From Comamonas testosteroni (GTDB lineage: Bacteria > Pseudomonadota > Gammaproteobacteria > Burkholderiales > Burkholderiaceae_C), in assembly GCA_008727115.1 (NCBI GenBank), contig CP044131.1, forward strand, positions 1-64,000: a DNA stretch of 64,000 nt. The letters are read 5' to 3'. The notes beneath the pieces are model-generated. The model made no database searches. It was not told the DNA's origin and was given only the letters and a program-made list of their open reading frames with translations. Within the stretch, counting starts at the first letter, position 1. Each line of letters starts with the position of its first letter. The position numbers and the translations under genes were made by a program. Below are positions 12,781-21,326 of this stretch, piece by piece.

Positions 12781-13944
12781 CTACAGCAGCTGACTGGCTG
12801 CGCCGTCGAGCAACAGGCCACCACGCACCACAATTTTTTCACCAACCTTGAGACCGCTGATGACTGGAACCAGGCCACGCGATGGACGCCCCAGCGTCAC
12901 CACTCGCGCCTCGAACTGGCTGTTCTCGTGCTGGATATACACAACGCTGTGGCTTTCATCCTTGATGAGCACGGCGCTGACAGGAATCAGCATCTCCTGC
13001 AGGTTCGACAGCTGCACACCCACCTTGGCCTGCATGCCAGGTCGCAGCACCGGGTTCTGCTCGCTCAAAGCGACCACCACGGCAGCCCGGCGGGACTCTT
13101 TATCCAGCGTAGCGCCCAGATATCGCACCGTACCCTTGAGTGGTTTGGGCAACTGAGGAACCTCGACCTGAACGGAGCTACCCACAAGAATGCCAGGCAA
13201 GTCAGACTCGAAAACCTCCGCCACCACATTCATGGCCTGAGGATCTCCAATCGTGAAAAGCGCTGCCCCGGGCTCGGCAGACGTTCCCACCACGGCCTTG
13301 CGCTCGGCCACGATGCCGGCGCGCGGCGCGCGCAGTTCTATGCGATCCCCCCCACCCGAGCCCAGCAGTGCGGCTGTGCCCTGAGCACGCCCTAACTCCT
13401 GCGAGGTTTCACGCACTTTGGCCTGTGCAGCACGCAAATCCACCTCCACACCGACACCCTTGTCCACCATGGTCTGCTGGCGCTGGGCCTCCACCACGGC
13501 CACATCGTGCGCTGTCTTGGCAGCAGCCACGTCATAGCGGGTACGCAGTGCATCAGGGCTGACCAGTGTGGCAAGCAGATCACCGGCCTTGACCATATCG
13601 CCCACATGCGCGCTGACTGTCTGAACACGCGCCGATACCGGTACAGACACAGAAGCCACCCTATCTTCCACAAAAGCCACATGTGCAGGTGCCCACGCCA
13701 TCTGCACGCCTTGGGGGTCGGCCACGGCAGCGATGTCCAGCATCTTCACCGACTCTGGTTTGACATGGATAAACCCCTTAGGCAAGGGCTCAGCCAGCGT
13801 CTGCTTTTCTTCTGTGGCTCTGGAGACATCACAGCCCGCCAGCACTGTGGCAAGTGCCAGAGCAGCCACCACCAGCGGCATTTTTGCCAGCGATCCATTT
13901 TGCAAATACGCCGAGCCCGGCAATCCCACGAGGTTCTTGTTCAT
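12781..13944 (-). CDS. czcB: RND efflux periplasmic adaptor, CzcB type
   Basis: 387-residue membrane-fusion protein joining the inner-membrane pump to the outer-membrane channel. A signal segment ends in the lipobox LATVLAGC (about 31-38), so it is probably a lipoprotein. A barrel-sandwich hybrid/lipoyl domain (VSAHVGDMVKAGDLL), a helical hairpin, a beta-barrel (RPGMQAKVGV) and a membrane-proximal domain follow. It lacks the His-rich N-terminal stretch of Cupriavidus CzcB. It is the first gene of the leftward operon, so the promoter should lie just upstream, at about 13945-14060. Confidence 0.9.
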   Translation of the reverse strand: MNKNLVGLPGSAYLQNGSLAKMPLVVAALALATVLAGCDVSRATEEKQTLAEPLPKGFIHVKPESVKMLDIAAVADPQGVQMAWAPAHVAFVEDRVASVSVPVSARVQTVSAHVGDMVKAGDLLATLVSPDALRTRYDVAAAKTAHDVAVVEAQRQQTMVDKGVGVEVDLRAAQAKVRETSQELGRAQGTAALLGSGGGDRIELRAPRAGIVAERKAVVGTSAEPGAALFTIGDPQAMNVVAEVFESDLPGILVGSSVQVEVPQLPKPLKGTVRYLGATLDKESRRAAVVVALSEQNPVLRPGMQAKVGVQLSNLQEMLIPVSAVLIKDESHSVVYIQHENSQFEARVVTLGRPSRGLVPVISGLKVGEKIVVRGGLLLDGAASQLL

Positions 13945-14958
13945 CGTTCACCTGTATGTCCATCACTGACGGGCGACAGGCGGGGCCATGACTTCACCTT
14001 CAGTACTGACTGCCATGCTAGGAACGACGCCTCCTGCCGTGGGTGACGCAAGCATTACGGTTTAGTAAGGCCCTGCAGGTCACCAAGAGCAGATCGACCT
14101 CCATTTCAAAGAGGGCCAGTGCTCAAGACATTCATTGAAGCGGTTTGCTCACTTTTTCATCACTTTCGATGAAAAATCAAAAAATGCTCAAAAAACAAGC
14201 AATTTTGATGTGTTTTTTCATACATGAGTACTACTAGTATCAAAAAATAACGAGGCAACGATGTTCAAGGCAAGTCCTTTGAATTTCAAGAAAAAGTGCC
14301 TCAAACCATTGTCAATCAATGGATAAGTACTATCAAAAGTAGAGCTTGAAAGTTATCCACTCAGTGGATAGATCAAGCACGTCATACGAACTCTCACGCA
14401 TCCATCAACAGAAAAAGCATCTCTGGCATACAAAACGGCTGCAAGCCCTTGAGCCATGCTTTGTTTCACAGATAAAACACCCCTGACAACCTCACAACAT
14501 ACCTGTGGATAAATATCGCATCTTCTTAGCTTCCCAAAGAGAAATTGGCATGAATAAGCTTACTCACAGCGCTTGAAAACTTCAGAATTCCACCTTTATC
14601 AACGACATTCTAAAATCTAAAAAAATCTTTTTATTCATAAAAATTTAACAACATAGTCAACACAGTTAACAACAAGGTTGTAAACATGATTACAACAGGG
14701 GTTGGTCCCTGTTTTTCTGTGGATAAGTTTCTGAAGAACTCCATACTCAACAATCCACAACTACAATGAACAAGTCACATACAAGTGGTGGAGAAGTCTC
14801 TCCAAGAGATTTTCAATGAGATATATCTCAGGCTACACAAACACTGCTGTTTGTATGCCGTATTGCATAAGAAATTCAATCTTATTTAATACATATCTCT
14901 GTACGAATACTTATAAAACGCCAAAGCACAGCGTCTTTGCGTCTCAAAAAACGCTGAA
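13945..14958. other. AT-rich non-coding arm A, candidate origin region
   Basis: 1,014 bp without a gene. The left end (to about 14060) should hold the czc promoter. Further right it carries DnaA-box-like sites: perfect TTATCCACA on the minus strand at 14504-14512 and 14718-14726, TTATCCACT at 14353-14361 within the inverted pair TATCCACT-C-AGTGGATA (14354-14370), and a weaker CAATCCACA at 14751-14759. Between the perfect boxes lies a strongly AT-rich tract; 14581-14640 contains only 14 G or C out of 60. This is the layout of DnaA boxes plus a DNA-unwinding element. That it is an origin is inference. Confidence 0.6.
14609..14650. other. Candidate DNA-unwinding element
   Basis: 42 bp with very few G or C, made of short A and T runs (TCTAAAATC, AAAAAAATC, TTTTTATTC, AAAAATTTAAC). 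It lies between the consensus DnaA boxes at 14504 and 14718. This is the most AT-rich stretch I could see in arm A. Confidence 0.4.
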
Positions 14959-17124
14959 ATGCATGAAAAAAAGTGGGCTGAAGAGGCCCTGAATTCCTTT
15001 GATGCCGTGGTCGGTGCCATGCCTGGATTTCGCAGTCGTGATGGACAGCGAAAAATGGCGGCCCAGATCGCAAAAACCTTGAGCGAAGCCCAGCTCGGAA
15101 AAGTCGATGAAGGCGAGCCAGAACCCCGTCGTGCCATCGCTGTCGTGCAGGCTGGGACCGGTGTTGGAAAGTCGCTGGCCTACAGCATCCCGGCCATTCG
15201 CATGGCACTGTCACGTGGCACGCGGGTGCTGATCTCTACTGCCACCGTGGCACTGCAAGAGCAGTTGGTGAACAAGGATTTGCCAGCACTGGCACAAAAG
15301 CTGGACCAGCCCTTCAAATTCGCCCTGGCCAAGGGGCGTGGCCGTTTTGTCTGCAAGCTCAAGCTGGAGCGCCTCGCAAGCACAGGGGAAGCACAGGATG
15401 AGGAGATGGACGACCTGTTTGGCGATGAGCAAAAACAGACCCAGTTCAAGCGCCCTCAGCACGAGTTGCAGGCGCGCATGCAGTTCTATAAATCCATGGC
15501 CGATGCGCTGGCCACAGAAGCCTGGGACGGCGACCGAGACTCTCTGGAAACACCTCCCGAGGCAGAAGCCTGGAGCCCCGTCGCGGCCGAGTCTTCTTCC
15601 TGCACAGGCAAGCATTGCCCGGCTTTCAGCAACTGTGTCTATTACGAGCGCCGCAAGGACCTAGTGGCCGCGCAAGTCATTGTTGCCAATCATGATTTGC
15701 TGCTTTCTTCGCTGGGATCCAAGCTGCTGCCGGAGCTGGACAACTGCCTGCTGGTGCTCGATGAAGCCCACCATCTGCCCTCCACCGCCTTGGACCAGTT
15801 CGCAGGCGAAATGGATCTGAGTCGCCTGACCTGGATCGACAAACTTGCCAGCCGCGCACTGCGTGTGAATCAGGTCGCAGAAGTAGAAGAGCTGGCCGAT
15901 GTACCCAAACATGCCAGCCAGCTGCGCCAGCAGATGCAGGAGCTGGCCAGACTGGTCATGGAGCACTACGGAGAGGCCCTTAAATCGCAAAAAGACAGCT
16001 ATGGGCCAGCCAGGGTACGAGCAGCCCGTGGCGAGCTGCCAGAAGCGCTTTTAGAGCCTCTGAGCCAGGTTGCGCACCATGCCGACGCCTTTCTGGATGC
16101 GCTGCGTGCTGTCTCCAAGGCATTGCGCGCCGAAATCAAGGACAAGCCCGAGGAAGCACAGCGCCTGTCCACGGTCTATGCGCAGGTGGGTGCCCTGGCT
16201 CCCAGGCTGGAAGCCATCTTCAACACCACGCAATTGCTGCTGCAGAACAATGAGAGCGACGGCGACAGCAAGACAGTGCCCCATGCCAAGTGGTTCACGC
16301 TGGAGATGGATGGGGAGTTCATCGTGGTCAAGGCCCACGCAAGCCCCATCCAGCCTGGCTCCACCTTGCGTCAACATCTGTGGTCACAGGTACGTGGCGC
16401 CGTGCTGACCTCCGCGACGTTGACCAGTTGCGGAAATTTCGACTTCTTTCTGCGCGAAGCTGGGCTGTCCAATGACACAGCAGTCACCACGCTGGAAGTA
16501 CCCAGCCCCTTTGACTATGCGCGCCAAGGTACGCTGATCGCCCGCGAAACCACCTCAGACCCCCGTGAAGCAGCCCGCTTCACGGCAGAAATGGTTGAAG
16601 CTTTGCTGAACGATCTGAGTCGCATTGACGCCGGCGCACTGGTGCTCTTCACCTCACGCGAACAGATGCGCCAAGCCGTGGAGGCACTGTCTACCTACAT
16701 GCGCGATCAAGTGCTCGTTCAGACTGCCCTGCCCCGTCAAACCCTGCTCAAACGGCACCGCGAAGCAGTGGAGATGGGCGAGCCATCCATCATCTTCGGC
16801 ATGCAGTCCTTTGGCGAAGGACTGGATCTGCCGGGAGCGCTTTGCGAGTCTTTGTTCATCACCAAGCTGCCCTTTGCTCCACCCGATGATCCTGTGGGTG
16901 AGGCACGGTCCGAATGGCTGCGCAGCAGTGGCCGCAATCCTTTCAACGAGTTGGTGGTGCCGGCTACAGCCATTCGCCTGGCTCAATGGGTGGGCCGCGC
17001 CATTCGCACCGAGGAAGATCAGGCCCATGTCTACTGCTATGACAAGCGGCTGACGGGCACCAACTACGGCCAGCAATTGATCAAGGGTCTGCCTCCTTTC
17101 ACTCTGCAGCGCAGACCGGTCTGA
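14959..17124 (+). CDS. dinG: ATP-dependent DNA helicase DinG-like
   Basis: 721-residue superfamily 2 (XPD-like) 5'-3' helicase. Walker A is AGTGVGKS at 65-72 and the DEAH box is at 268-271. Four cysteines, C132, C215, C220 and C226, have the same 5- and 6-residue spacing as the Fe-S cluster cysteines of E. coli DinG, and the length is nearly identical (716). DinG unwinds R-loops and D-loops and helps forks pass transcribed genes. Two ATGs lie 4 bp apart; the in-frame one is 14959. No strong ribosome-binding site is visible. The gene stands alone between two AT-rich, DnaA-box-containing arms, an unusual setting. Confidence 0.93.
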   Translation: MHEKKWAEEALNSFDAVVGAMPGFRSRDGQRKMAAQIAKTLSEAQLGKVDEGEPEPRRAIAVVQAGTGVGKSLAYSIPAIRMALSRGTRVLISTATVALQEQLVNKDLPALAQKLDQPFKFALAKGRGRFVCKLKLERLASTGEAQDEEMDDLFGDEQKQTQFKRPQHELQARMQFYKSMADALATEAWDGDRDSLETPPEAEAWSPVAAESSSCTGKHCPAFSNCVYYERRKDLVAAQVIVANHDLLLSSLGSKLLPELDNCLLVLDEAHHLPSTALDQFAGEMDLSRLTWIDKLASRALRVNQVAEVEELADVPKHASQLRQQMQELARLVMEHYGEALKSQKDSYGPARVRAARGELPEALLEPLSQVAHHADAFLDALRAVSKALRAEIKDKPEEAQRLSTVYAQVGALAPRLEAIFNTTQLLLQNNESDGDSKTVPHAKWFTLEMDGEFIVVKAHASPIQPGSTLRQHLWSQVRGAVLTSATLTSCGNFDFFLREAGLSNDTAVTTLEVPSPFDYARQGTLIARETTSDPREAARFTAEMVEALLNDLSRIDAGALVLFTSREQMRQAVEALSTYMRDQVLVQTALPRQTLLKRHREAVEMGEPSIIFGMQSFGEGLDLPGALCESLFITKLPFAPPDDPVGEARSEWLRSSGRNPFNELVVPATAIRLAQWVGRAIRTEEDQAHVYCYDKRLTGTNYGQQLIKGLPPFTLQRRPV

Positions 17125-17202
17125 GAGGCCTTCAGCGAGGCTAAAAAGAGCTTTCAAGCCCCTACCCTGCCTGCACTGTTCAAAGCGATTTGGATCGCTT
17201 CT

Positions 17203-17250
17203 AAGCCTTGTGAGGACCATGACTGGTTGCACAAGGCTTTTGTAATTTTT
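17203..17250 (+). terminator. dinG terminator
   Basis: Ten-base stem AAGCCTTGTG / CACAAGGCTT (17203-17212 and 17230-17239) with a 17-base loop, followed by TTTGTAATTTTT. It lies about 80 bp after the dinG stop. Confidence 0.7.
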
Positions 17251-17920
17251 CTAACAGCTGCATGCCGTCATGCGTAGTAGCAAGCTCCCTCGACAAATCG
17301 ACCTGACCTTCCCGATCTGCCAGAAAAGAAGCGGTGCGGAGACGTCATTGGGAATCTATGCGAATGCAGGATGGAAATCCTGTCCTGATCAGACGCAAGT
17401 CGTACCCACTTCAGCGTTGGCAAGCGGGGCTCTTTCTCTGTGCTTCCTGCACCAAAAACAGGAAATTTCTTTCAAAACAACACCTTACATGTGTTGAATT
17501 TTTTGAATGAAGAAATAACGAGAGCCATCCGCATAACCGCCCTGCGGTGCTTCACCGGATTACCCCCAGCTGTTCATAACATTCTGTTGATAACTATGCG
17601 ATTGAAGGCTCTCCAAGTCCTTCTTATCCCCAAGTCCCTTCATCAGAGGGAGCGCATCTTACGCCAAATTTTCAGACTGGCGCGCTTCAATTTCGATAAA
17701 GCCTTTTTTTGTCATTTTTCCCTTGTCTACAGAGGGATTGAAGGCCTCAGAACCATTCTGACCGCTTCTCTTTTTGATGATCACCAAACTTGTCTTTAGT
17801 TGTTCTTTAGAAGTTTTATAAAAATATAGTCGTAGTAATAAAGATCGACAGATTCTGTGGATAACCTCATAAATCAACGAGAAATCAAGCACTTTTCTAT
17901 GGTGTAAGCATGGAGACAAG

Positions 17921-18011
17921 TAGAGGCTGCTGCTGTCTTCCAGACTTGAACAACTTGCCCTATTGATGAATATCTGTGGAAAACACTGAAATTCATACAT
18001 GCTTGTCCACA
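17921..18011. repeat. DnaA-box module, copy A
   Basis: Begins TAGAGGCTGCTGCTGTC, continues with a CAACTT segment, then CTGTGGAAAACA (box TTTTCCACA on the minus strand) and ends with TTGTCCACA on the plus strand. The same parts in the same order recur at 18350-18452. Confidence 0.6.
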
Positions 18012-18349
18012 TTTTGGCTGTCCTTATAAAAAACTATTTAATCAGCTTTAAATCCTTTATTTATATGTACATGACGCTATTGTTTTTATAGTGAATAACT
18101 TTGATATATGACTTCTCATCACATGGCTTGGCGAGCGTGTGACTTTTAAAAAAGTGTTCGACATGAATTTGTCGGACATTTTTTTTGTCCAAAGCATCCG
18201 TGTATGCTGTGAAAACTTTGACTGAAGTTGTTATTCCTAATCTTACTTTTTTCAATAGTAATAGTAGTAAGTACCCTGCTTAACTGTTGATAACTTATAA
18301 AAGTAAAAGTAAAACAACGACTTAGCTTTGATAAAAAGCTGTGCTCCGA

Positions 18350-18452
18350 TAGAGGCTCCTGCTGTCCTTGTTTTGGGAGCAACTTTTGGGCGATGCATCC
18401 AGCTGTGGAAAACATTGAATTTCAATGGTTTTTATCACCATGTTTATCCACA
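18350..18452. repeat. DnaA-box module, copy B
   Basis: Begins TAGAGGCTCCTGCTGTC, then CAACTT, then CTGTGGAAAACA and finally a perfect TTATCCACA at 18444-18452. Compared with copy A the divergent box pair is about 12 bp further apart. It ends only about 25 bp before the IS target site. Confidence 0.6.
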
Positions 18453-18483
18453 TGGCTTTTAAGAAAGAATAGGCATGAAAAAA

Positions 18484-19948
18484 GGTCCTTCGTCATTTCG
18501 TGTGGAACACAACACTCACAATGCTCCCCTGGTTGTTGAGCCCGGTGGGCATGTGTGCAGGCCGCTGGCCGGCCTGTGCACATGTCCACGAGGCGTGTTT
18601 GATCAGGAGGATGAGTCCATGGGCATTGCCGTAGAAGCTCTGTTCACCAGCGCGCTGGGCTTGCAGCCGCCGTGGGTCGTCGATGACGTCAGGCTCGACA
18701 CCGCCAAGCGGCGTATCGACTTCGAGATCGGCTGCCACACCAGCAGGCTCGCCTGCCCGGCATGCGGTGCGGCCACGCAACCGGTGCACGACCGGCTGCG
18801 CCGATCCTGGCGGCACCTGGACTTCTTCCAGTTCGAGGCCTGGCTGCACTGCGACGTGCCGCGCGTGGCCTGCGGTGCCTGCGGCAAGACCACGCAGGTG
18901 GCCGTGCCCTGGGCGCGTCCGGGCTCGGGCTTCACCGCGGCGTTCGAAGCGCTGGCGCTGACCTTGTGCCTGGACCTGCCGGTGCGCCAGGCCGCCGAGT
19001 TGCTGCGCTGCAAGGACAAGCGGCTGTGGCGGCGCATCGAGTTCTACGTCGCGCAGGCGCGTGCGCTGGAAGACTTCGCCGGCGTGCGCACGGTGGGCAT
19101 CGACGAGACCAGCCTGCGGCGCGGGCAGCACTACATCACCGTCGTGCACGACCTGGATCGCAAGCGGCTGCTGTTCGCCACCGAGGGGCGCGAGCACCGC
19201 ACGGTGGTGGAGTTCGCCGAGGATCTGAAGGCCCATGGCGGCGATCCCGCCCAGGTGCGGCACGTGTGCATGGACATGAGCGCAGCCTACGCCAAGGGCG
19301 TGGCGCTGGCGCTGCCCGAGGCGCAGATCAGCTACGACCGCTTTCACGTCGTCTCGATGGCCATCGATGCGATGGACCAGGTGCGCCGCGCGGAGATGGC
19401 CACCGACGCGCAGGCGGTGCGAGCCGCGCTGGGCGCTGGCGGCCGCAAGACGCTCAGGCAGCTGCTGTGGGGCATGCGGCGCAACCCCAGCACCTGGAGC
19501 GCCCGCCAGCTCGATGCCATGCACTGGCTGCAGCGCTCGACGCTCAAGAGCGCGCGGGCGTGGCGGCTGAAGATGGCGCTGCGCGCGGTGTACGCACGGG
19601 CCACAGCGCACAACAGCATCGAACAGGCCGCATCCGACCTCAGGGCCTGGCTGAGCTGGGCGCGGCGCTGTCGGCTCGAGCCGTTCAAGAAGCTGGCCGC
19701 CACGCTCAAGGAGCGGTTCGACGCGGTGGTGCGCGGCATGGTCGATCACCGCAGCAACGCCTTCGTCGAGGCGATGAACGGGCTGCTGCAGCAGGCCAAG
19801 CGCGCCGCGCGCGGCTTCAGGACGAGCCAGAACTTCATCGCCATCGCCTACCTGCGCATGTCCAAGCTCAAGCACCTGCCGGCCAGTCCGTTCGCGCCAG
19901 CCATGCCGACATGACGCGAAGCGTTTCCACACAAAACGGCATAGAGCC
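18484..19948 (+). mobile_element. ISL3-family insertion sequence, 1,465 bp
   Basis: The ends form an imperfect inverted repeat of about 24 bp (17 matches): left GGTCCTTCGTCATTTCGTGT and right, complemented, GGCTCTATGCCGTTTTGTGT, followed on both sides by GGAA. Identical 8-bp direct repeats TGAAAAAA flank it at 18476-18483 and 19949-19956, the target-duplication length typical of ISL3 elements. Its GC content is much higher than that of the surrounding AT-rich DNA. The transposase reads to the right and is intact. Element boundaries are read directly; the family rests on the transposase. Confidence 0.9.
18619..19914 (+). CDS. ISL3-family transposase
   Basis: 431-residue transposase. An N-terminal zinc-finger (CPACG at 46-50, CGACG at 85-89) is followed by a helix-turn-helix segment and a DDE catalytic core with D162 in GIDET, D219 in CMDMS and E384 in FVEAMNG. 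The ATG at 18619 is chosen because AGGAGGA lies 8 nt upstream; the in-frame ATG at 18475 is outside the element, in the target site. The gene is complete, with no frameshift, so the element may be active. Confidence 0.93.
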   Translation: MGIAVEALFTSALGLQPPWVVDDVRLDTAKRRIDFEIGCHTSRLACPACGAATQPVHDRLRRSWRHLDFFQFEAWLHCDVPRVACGACGKTTQVAVPWARPGSGFTAAFEALALTLCLDLPVRQAAELLRCKDKRLWRRIEFYVAQARALEDFAGVRTVGIDETSLRRGQHYITVVHDLDRKRLLFATEGREHRTVVEFAEDLKAHGGDPAQVRHVCMDMSAAYAKGVALALPEAQISYDRFHVVSMAIDAMDQVRRAEMATDAQAVRAALGAGGRKTLRQLLWGMRRNPSTWSARQLDAMHWLQRSTLKSARAWRLKMALRAVYARATAHNSIEQAASDLRAWLSWARRCRLEPFKKLAATLKERFDAVVRGMVDHRSNAFVEAMNGLLQQAKRAARGFRTSQNFIAIAYLRMSKLKHLPASPFAPAMPT

Positions 19949-19950
19949 TG

Positions 19951-19973
19951 AAAAAAGCCACCTAAAGTGGCTT
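19951..19973 (-). terminator. pagL terminator, partly rebuilt by the IS target duplication
   Basis: Stem AAGCCAC / GTGGCTT with a 5-base loop; read on the minus strand it ends in a run of six T. The T tract on the plus strand (AAAAAA, 19951-19956) is part of the 8-bp IS target duplication. Confidence 0.85.
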
Positions 19974-19998
19974 GTCGGTTCGTGATGAATCTGCGGCG

Positions 19999-20559
19999 TC
20001 AGAAGTGCCGGGCGTAGCGAATCTGAATGAAGTTTTCTCCGGGGTTGGGGCGCTTGATGCCTGCATTCGAATGGTGCTCCAGTCGAAGGCTGAGTTCGTT
20101 TTTGCGTTGCTCGCCGAACAGATACCCGATGCCTATATGGCTGGCGAAGTTGTATCGGGTGGAGAAGTCTTTGTGGTCCGTTTGGTAGCGGTGGTTGATG
20201 GCATAGCTCACCCCCACGCCTGCTTCCATGAACCAGGGGGATTGGCCCTGATTGGGACGCCAGCGCAAGGTGGGTTTGGCTCCAATGACCCAGGTTGCAC
20301 GGTTGCGGCCCTGGTAGTCGCCCGACCACTGTCCGCCCCAGATATCCCAATAGCCGGTGACCAGTCCCGAACCCAGGGCGTAATTCCAGTCTTTCCAGGG
20401 GATGGTGATGCCTAGCGCCCAGCTATCTGCGCTGTGAGCAGCCTGCCCGTACTGAACATAGAGGGCATTGTTTTGTACAGGTTGTGCAAAGCTTTGGCTG
20501 CATAGAAGTGGGCTCAGCAGCATTGCGCTGCAATAGCTGGCAATCTTTAACGAATTCAT
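19999..20559 (-). CDS. pagL: Lipid A 3-O-deacylase PagL
   Basis: 186-residue outer-membrane enzyme that removes the 3-O-linked acyl chain of lipid A. The signal peptide ends near CSQSFA-QPV (about residue 25). Alternating amphipathic strands fit an 8-stranded barrel. The catalytic region HHSNAGIKRPNPGEN carries the family's H-x-S pair (H162, S164) and a downstream Glu (E175), and the protein ends in an aromatic residue as barrel proteins usually do. The ATG at 20559 has GGAGGG 8 nt upstream; an upstream TTG is rejected. Confidence 0.9.
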   Translation of the reverse strand: MNSLKIASYCSAMLLSPLLCSQSFAQPVQNNALYVQYGQAAHSADSWALGITIPWKDWNYALGSGLVTGYWDIWGGQWSGDYQGRNRATWVIGAKPTLRWRPNQGQSPWFMEAGVGVSYAINHRYQTDHKDFSTRYNFASHIGIGYLFGEQRKNELSLRLEHHSNAGIKRPNPGENFIQIRYARHF

Positions 20560-20719
20560 ATTCAAGTCCCTCCAATTGCATGCATTGCCGCAATGGATTG
20601 AGGGCCGTTGGGGCGTTGCCGATGCTGAAAGTGCTGTGGATATAACGGTAGATTCTTGTGTGTAAATTGCCTGTCGGCAAAGGCGGGTGGCTGCAGTCAG
20701 TCAAGCTGCCAATGGCATG

Positions 20720-20752
20720 AAAAAAGCCCTCTGACTTTCATCAGAGGGCTTT
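20720..20752 (-). terminator. Terminator of the Spy-like gene
   Basis: Twelve-base perfect stem AAAGCCCTCTGA / TCAGAGGGCTTT with a 6-base loop. On the minus strand it is followed by T residues, 17 bp after the stop at 20769. Confidence 0.9.
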
Positions 20753-20768
20753 GTCGCCAGATCAGTAT

Positions 20769-21326
20769 TTACTGGGCTTTGGCGGGAGCAGGAGCTGGGC
20801 GTTCCTGGCCGGGCTTGCCTGCATGGCGGTGGTGGCCACCGTGCTTGCCAGGGCCTTGGTGCATGCGCAGAGTGGCGCTGTCGAAAGTCTTTTGCTGGTC
20901 AGCGTTCAGCTGGGCATAAAAGGCCTTGGTGGCTTCTGCACGACGGTCCATTTCGGCGTTGCGTTTGGCGCGCATTTCACGCATCTTGTCGAGGCGCTCT
21001 GGGGTGGTCAGCTTGGCAAAGGCTTCGCGGTCGCCACGTGCAGGGCGCTCACCGGGCTTCATGGAGTCGGTGTAGGTGGTCCAGGCGCTTTCCTGGGCCG
21101 CAGTCAGCTTCAGGTCGGTCTTGAGCTTTTCCATGCGCTGCTTCATATGCTCCATGCGATGGCCACGCTTGTCACCATGATGGTGCTTGTGGTGTTCGGG
21201 GGCCTTCTGGGCAGCGGCTGCGGGCTCTGCGGGAGCCGTAGTCTGTGCAAAGCTGGGCAGGCTCAGGGAAGCGAACAGGGCAGTGGCAACAGCGGCACCG
21301 GTCAGTGTTTGGCGAAAGCGGGTCAT
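20769..21326 (-). CDS. Spy/CpxP-family (LTXXQ) periplasmic protein
   Basis: 185 residues with a signal peptide ending ASLSLPSFA, then a His-rich, highly charged helical body. It contains the family's LTxxQ signature as LTAAQ, and a degenerate second one (LNADQQ). Members act as periplasmic chaperones or stress sensors and some bind metal; the His clusters at both ends (HHKHHH, HGGHHRH) suggest metal binding here. The start at 21326 has AAGGAAA just upstream; the longer in-frame extension has no signal-peptide character. It lies next to pagL on the same strand, but each has its own terminator. Confidence 0.82.
   Translation of the reverse strand: MTRFRQTLTGAAVATALFASLSLPSFAQTTAPAEPAAAAQKAPEHHKHHHGDKRGHRMEHMKQRMEKLKTDLKLTAAQESAWTTYTDSMKPGERPARGDREAFAKLTTPERLDKMREMRAKRNAEMDRRAEATKAFYAQLNADQQKTFDSATLRMHQGPGKHGGHHRHAGKPGQERPAPAPAKAQ

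Larger units (their letters stand above)
17125..18475. other. AT-rich non-coding arm B, candidate origin region
   Basis: About 1.35 kb without a convincing gene after the dinG terminator. DnaA-box-like sites: perfect TTATCCACA at 17856-17864 (minus) and 18444-18452 (plus); TTTTCCACA at 17975-17983 and 18404-18412 (minus); TTGTCCACA at 18003-18011 (plus); TTATCAACA at 17585-17593 and 18285-18293 (minus); TTATCCCCA at 17624-17632 (plus). The stretch 17815-18310 is rich in A/T runs. A ~90-bp module containing a divergent box pair is present twice. Small open frames here (for example 17440-17799) lack ribosome-binding sites and protein character. Confidence 0.6.

Noticed and set aside
14319-14327. 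ATGGATAAG as a DnaA box
   Set aside because: Only 7 of 9 positions match; too weak to count.
17440-17799. 119-residue frame in arm B
   Set aside because: No ribosome-binding site, mixed composition, overlaps DnaA-box-like sites; AT-rich DNA gives such frames by chance.
18475-18618. Upstream in-frame start for the transposase at 18475
   Set aside because: It lies outside the IS, in the 8-bp target duplication; the ribosome-binding site AGGAGGA supports 18619.
18493-19932. Long open frame antisense to the transposase
   Set aside because: It mirrors the GC-rich codons of the transposase, extends through the IS ends, and has no family likeness.
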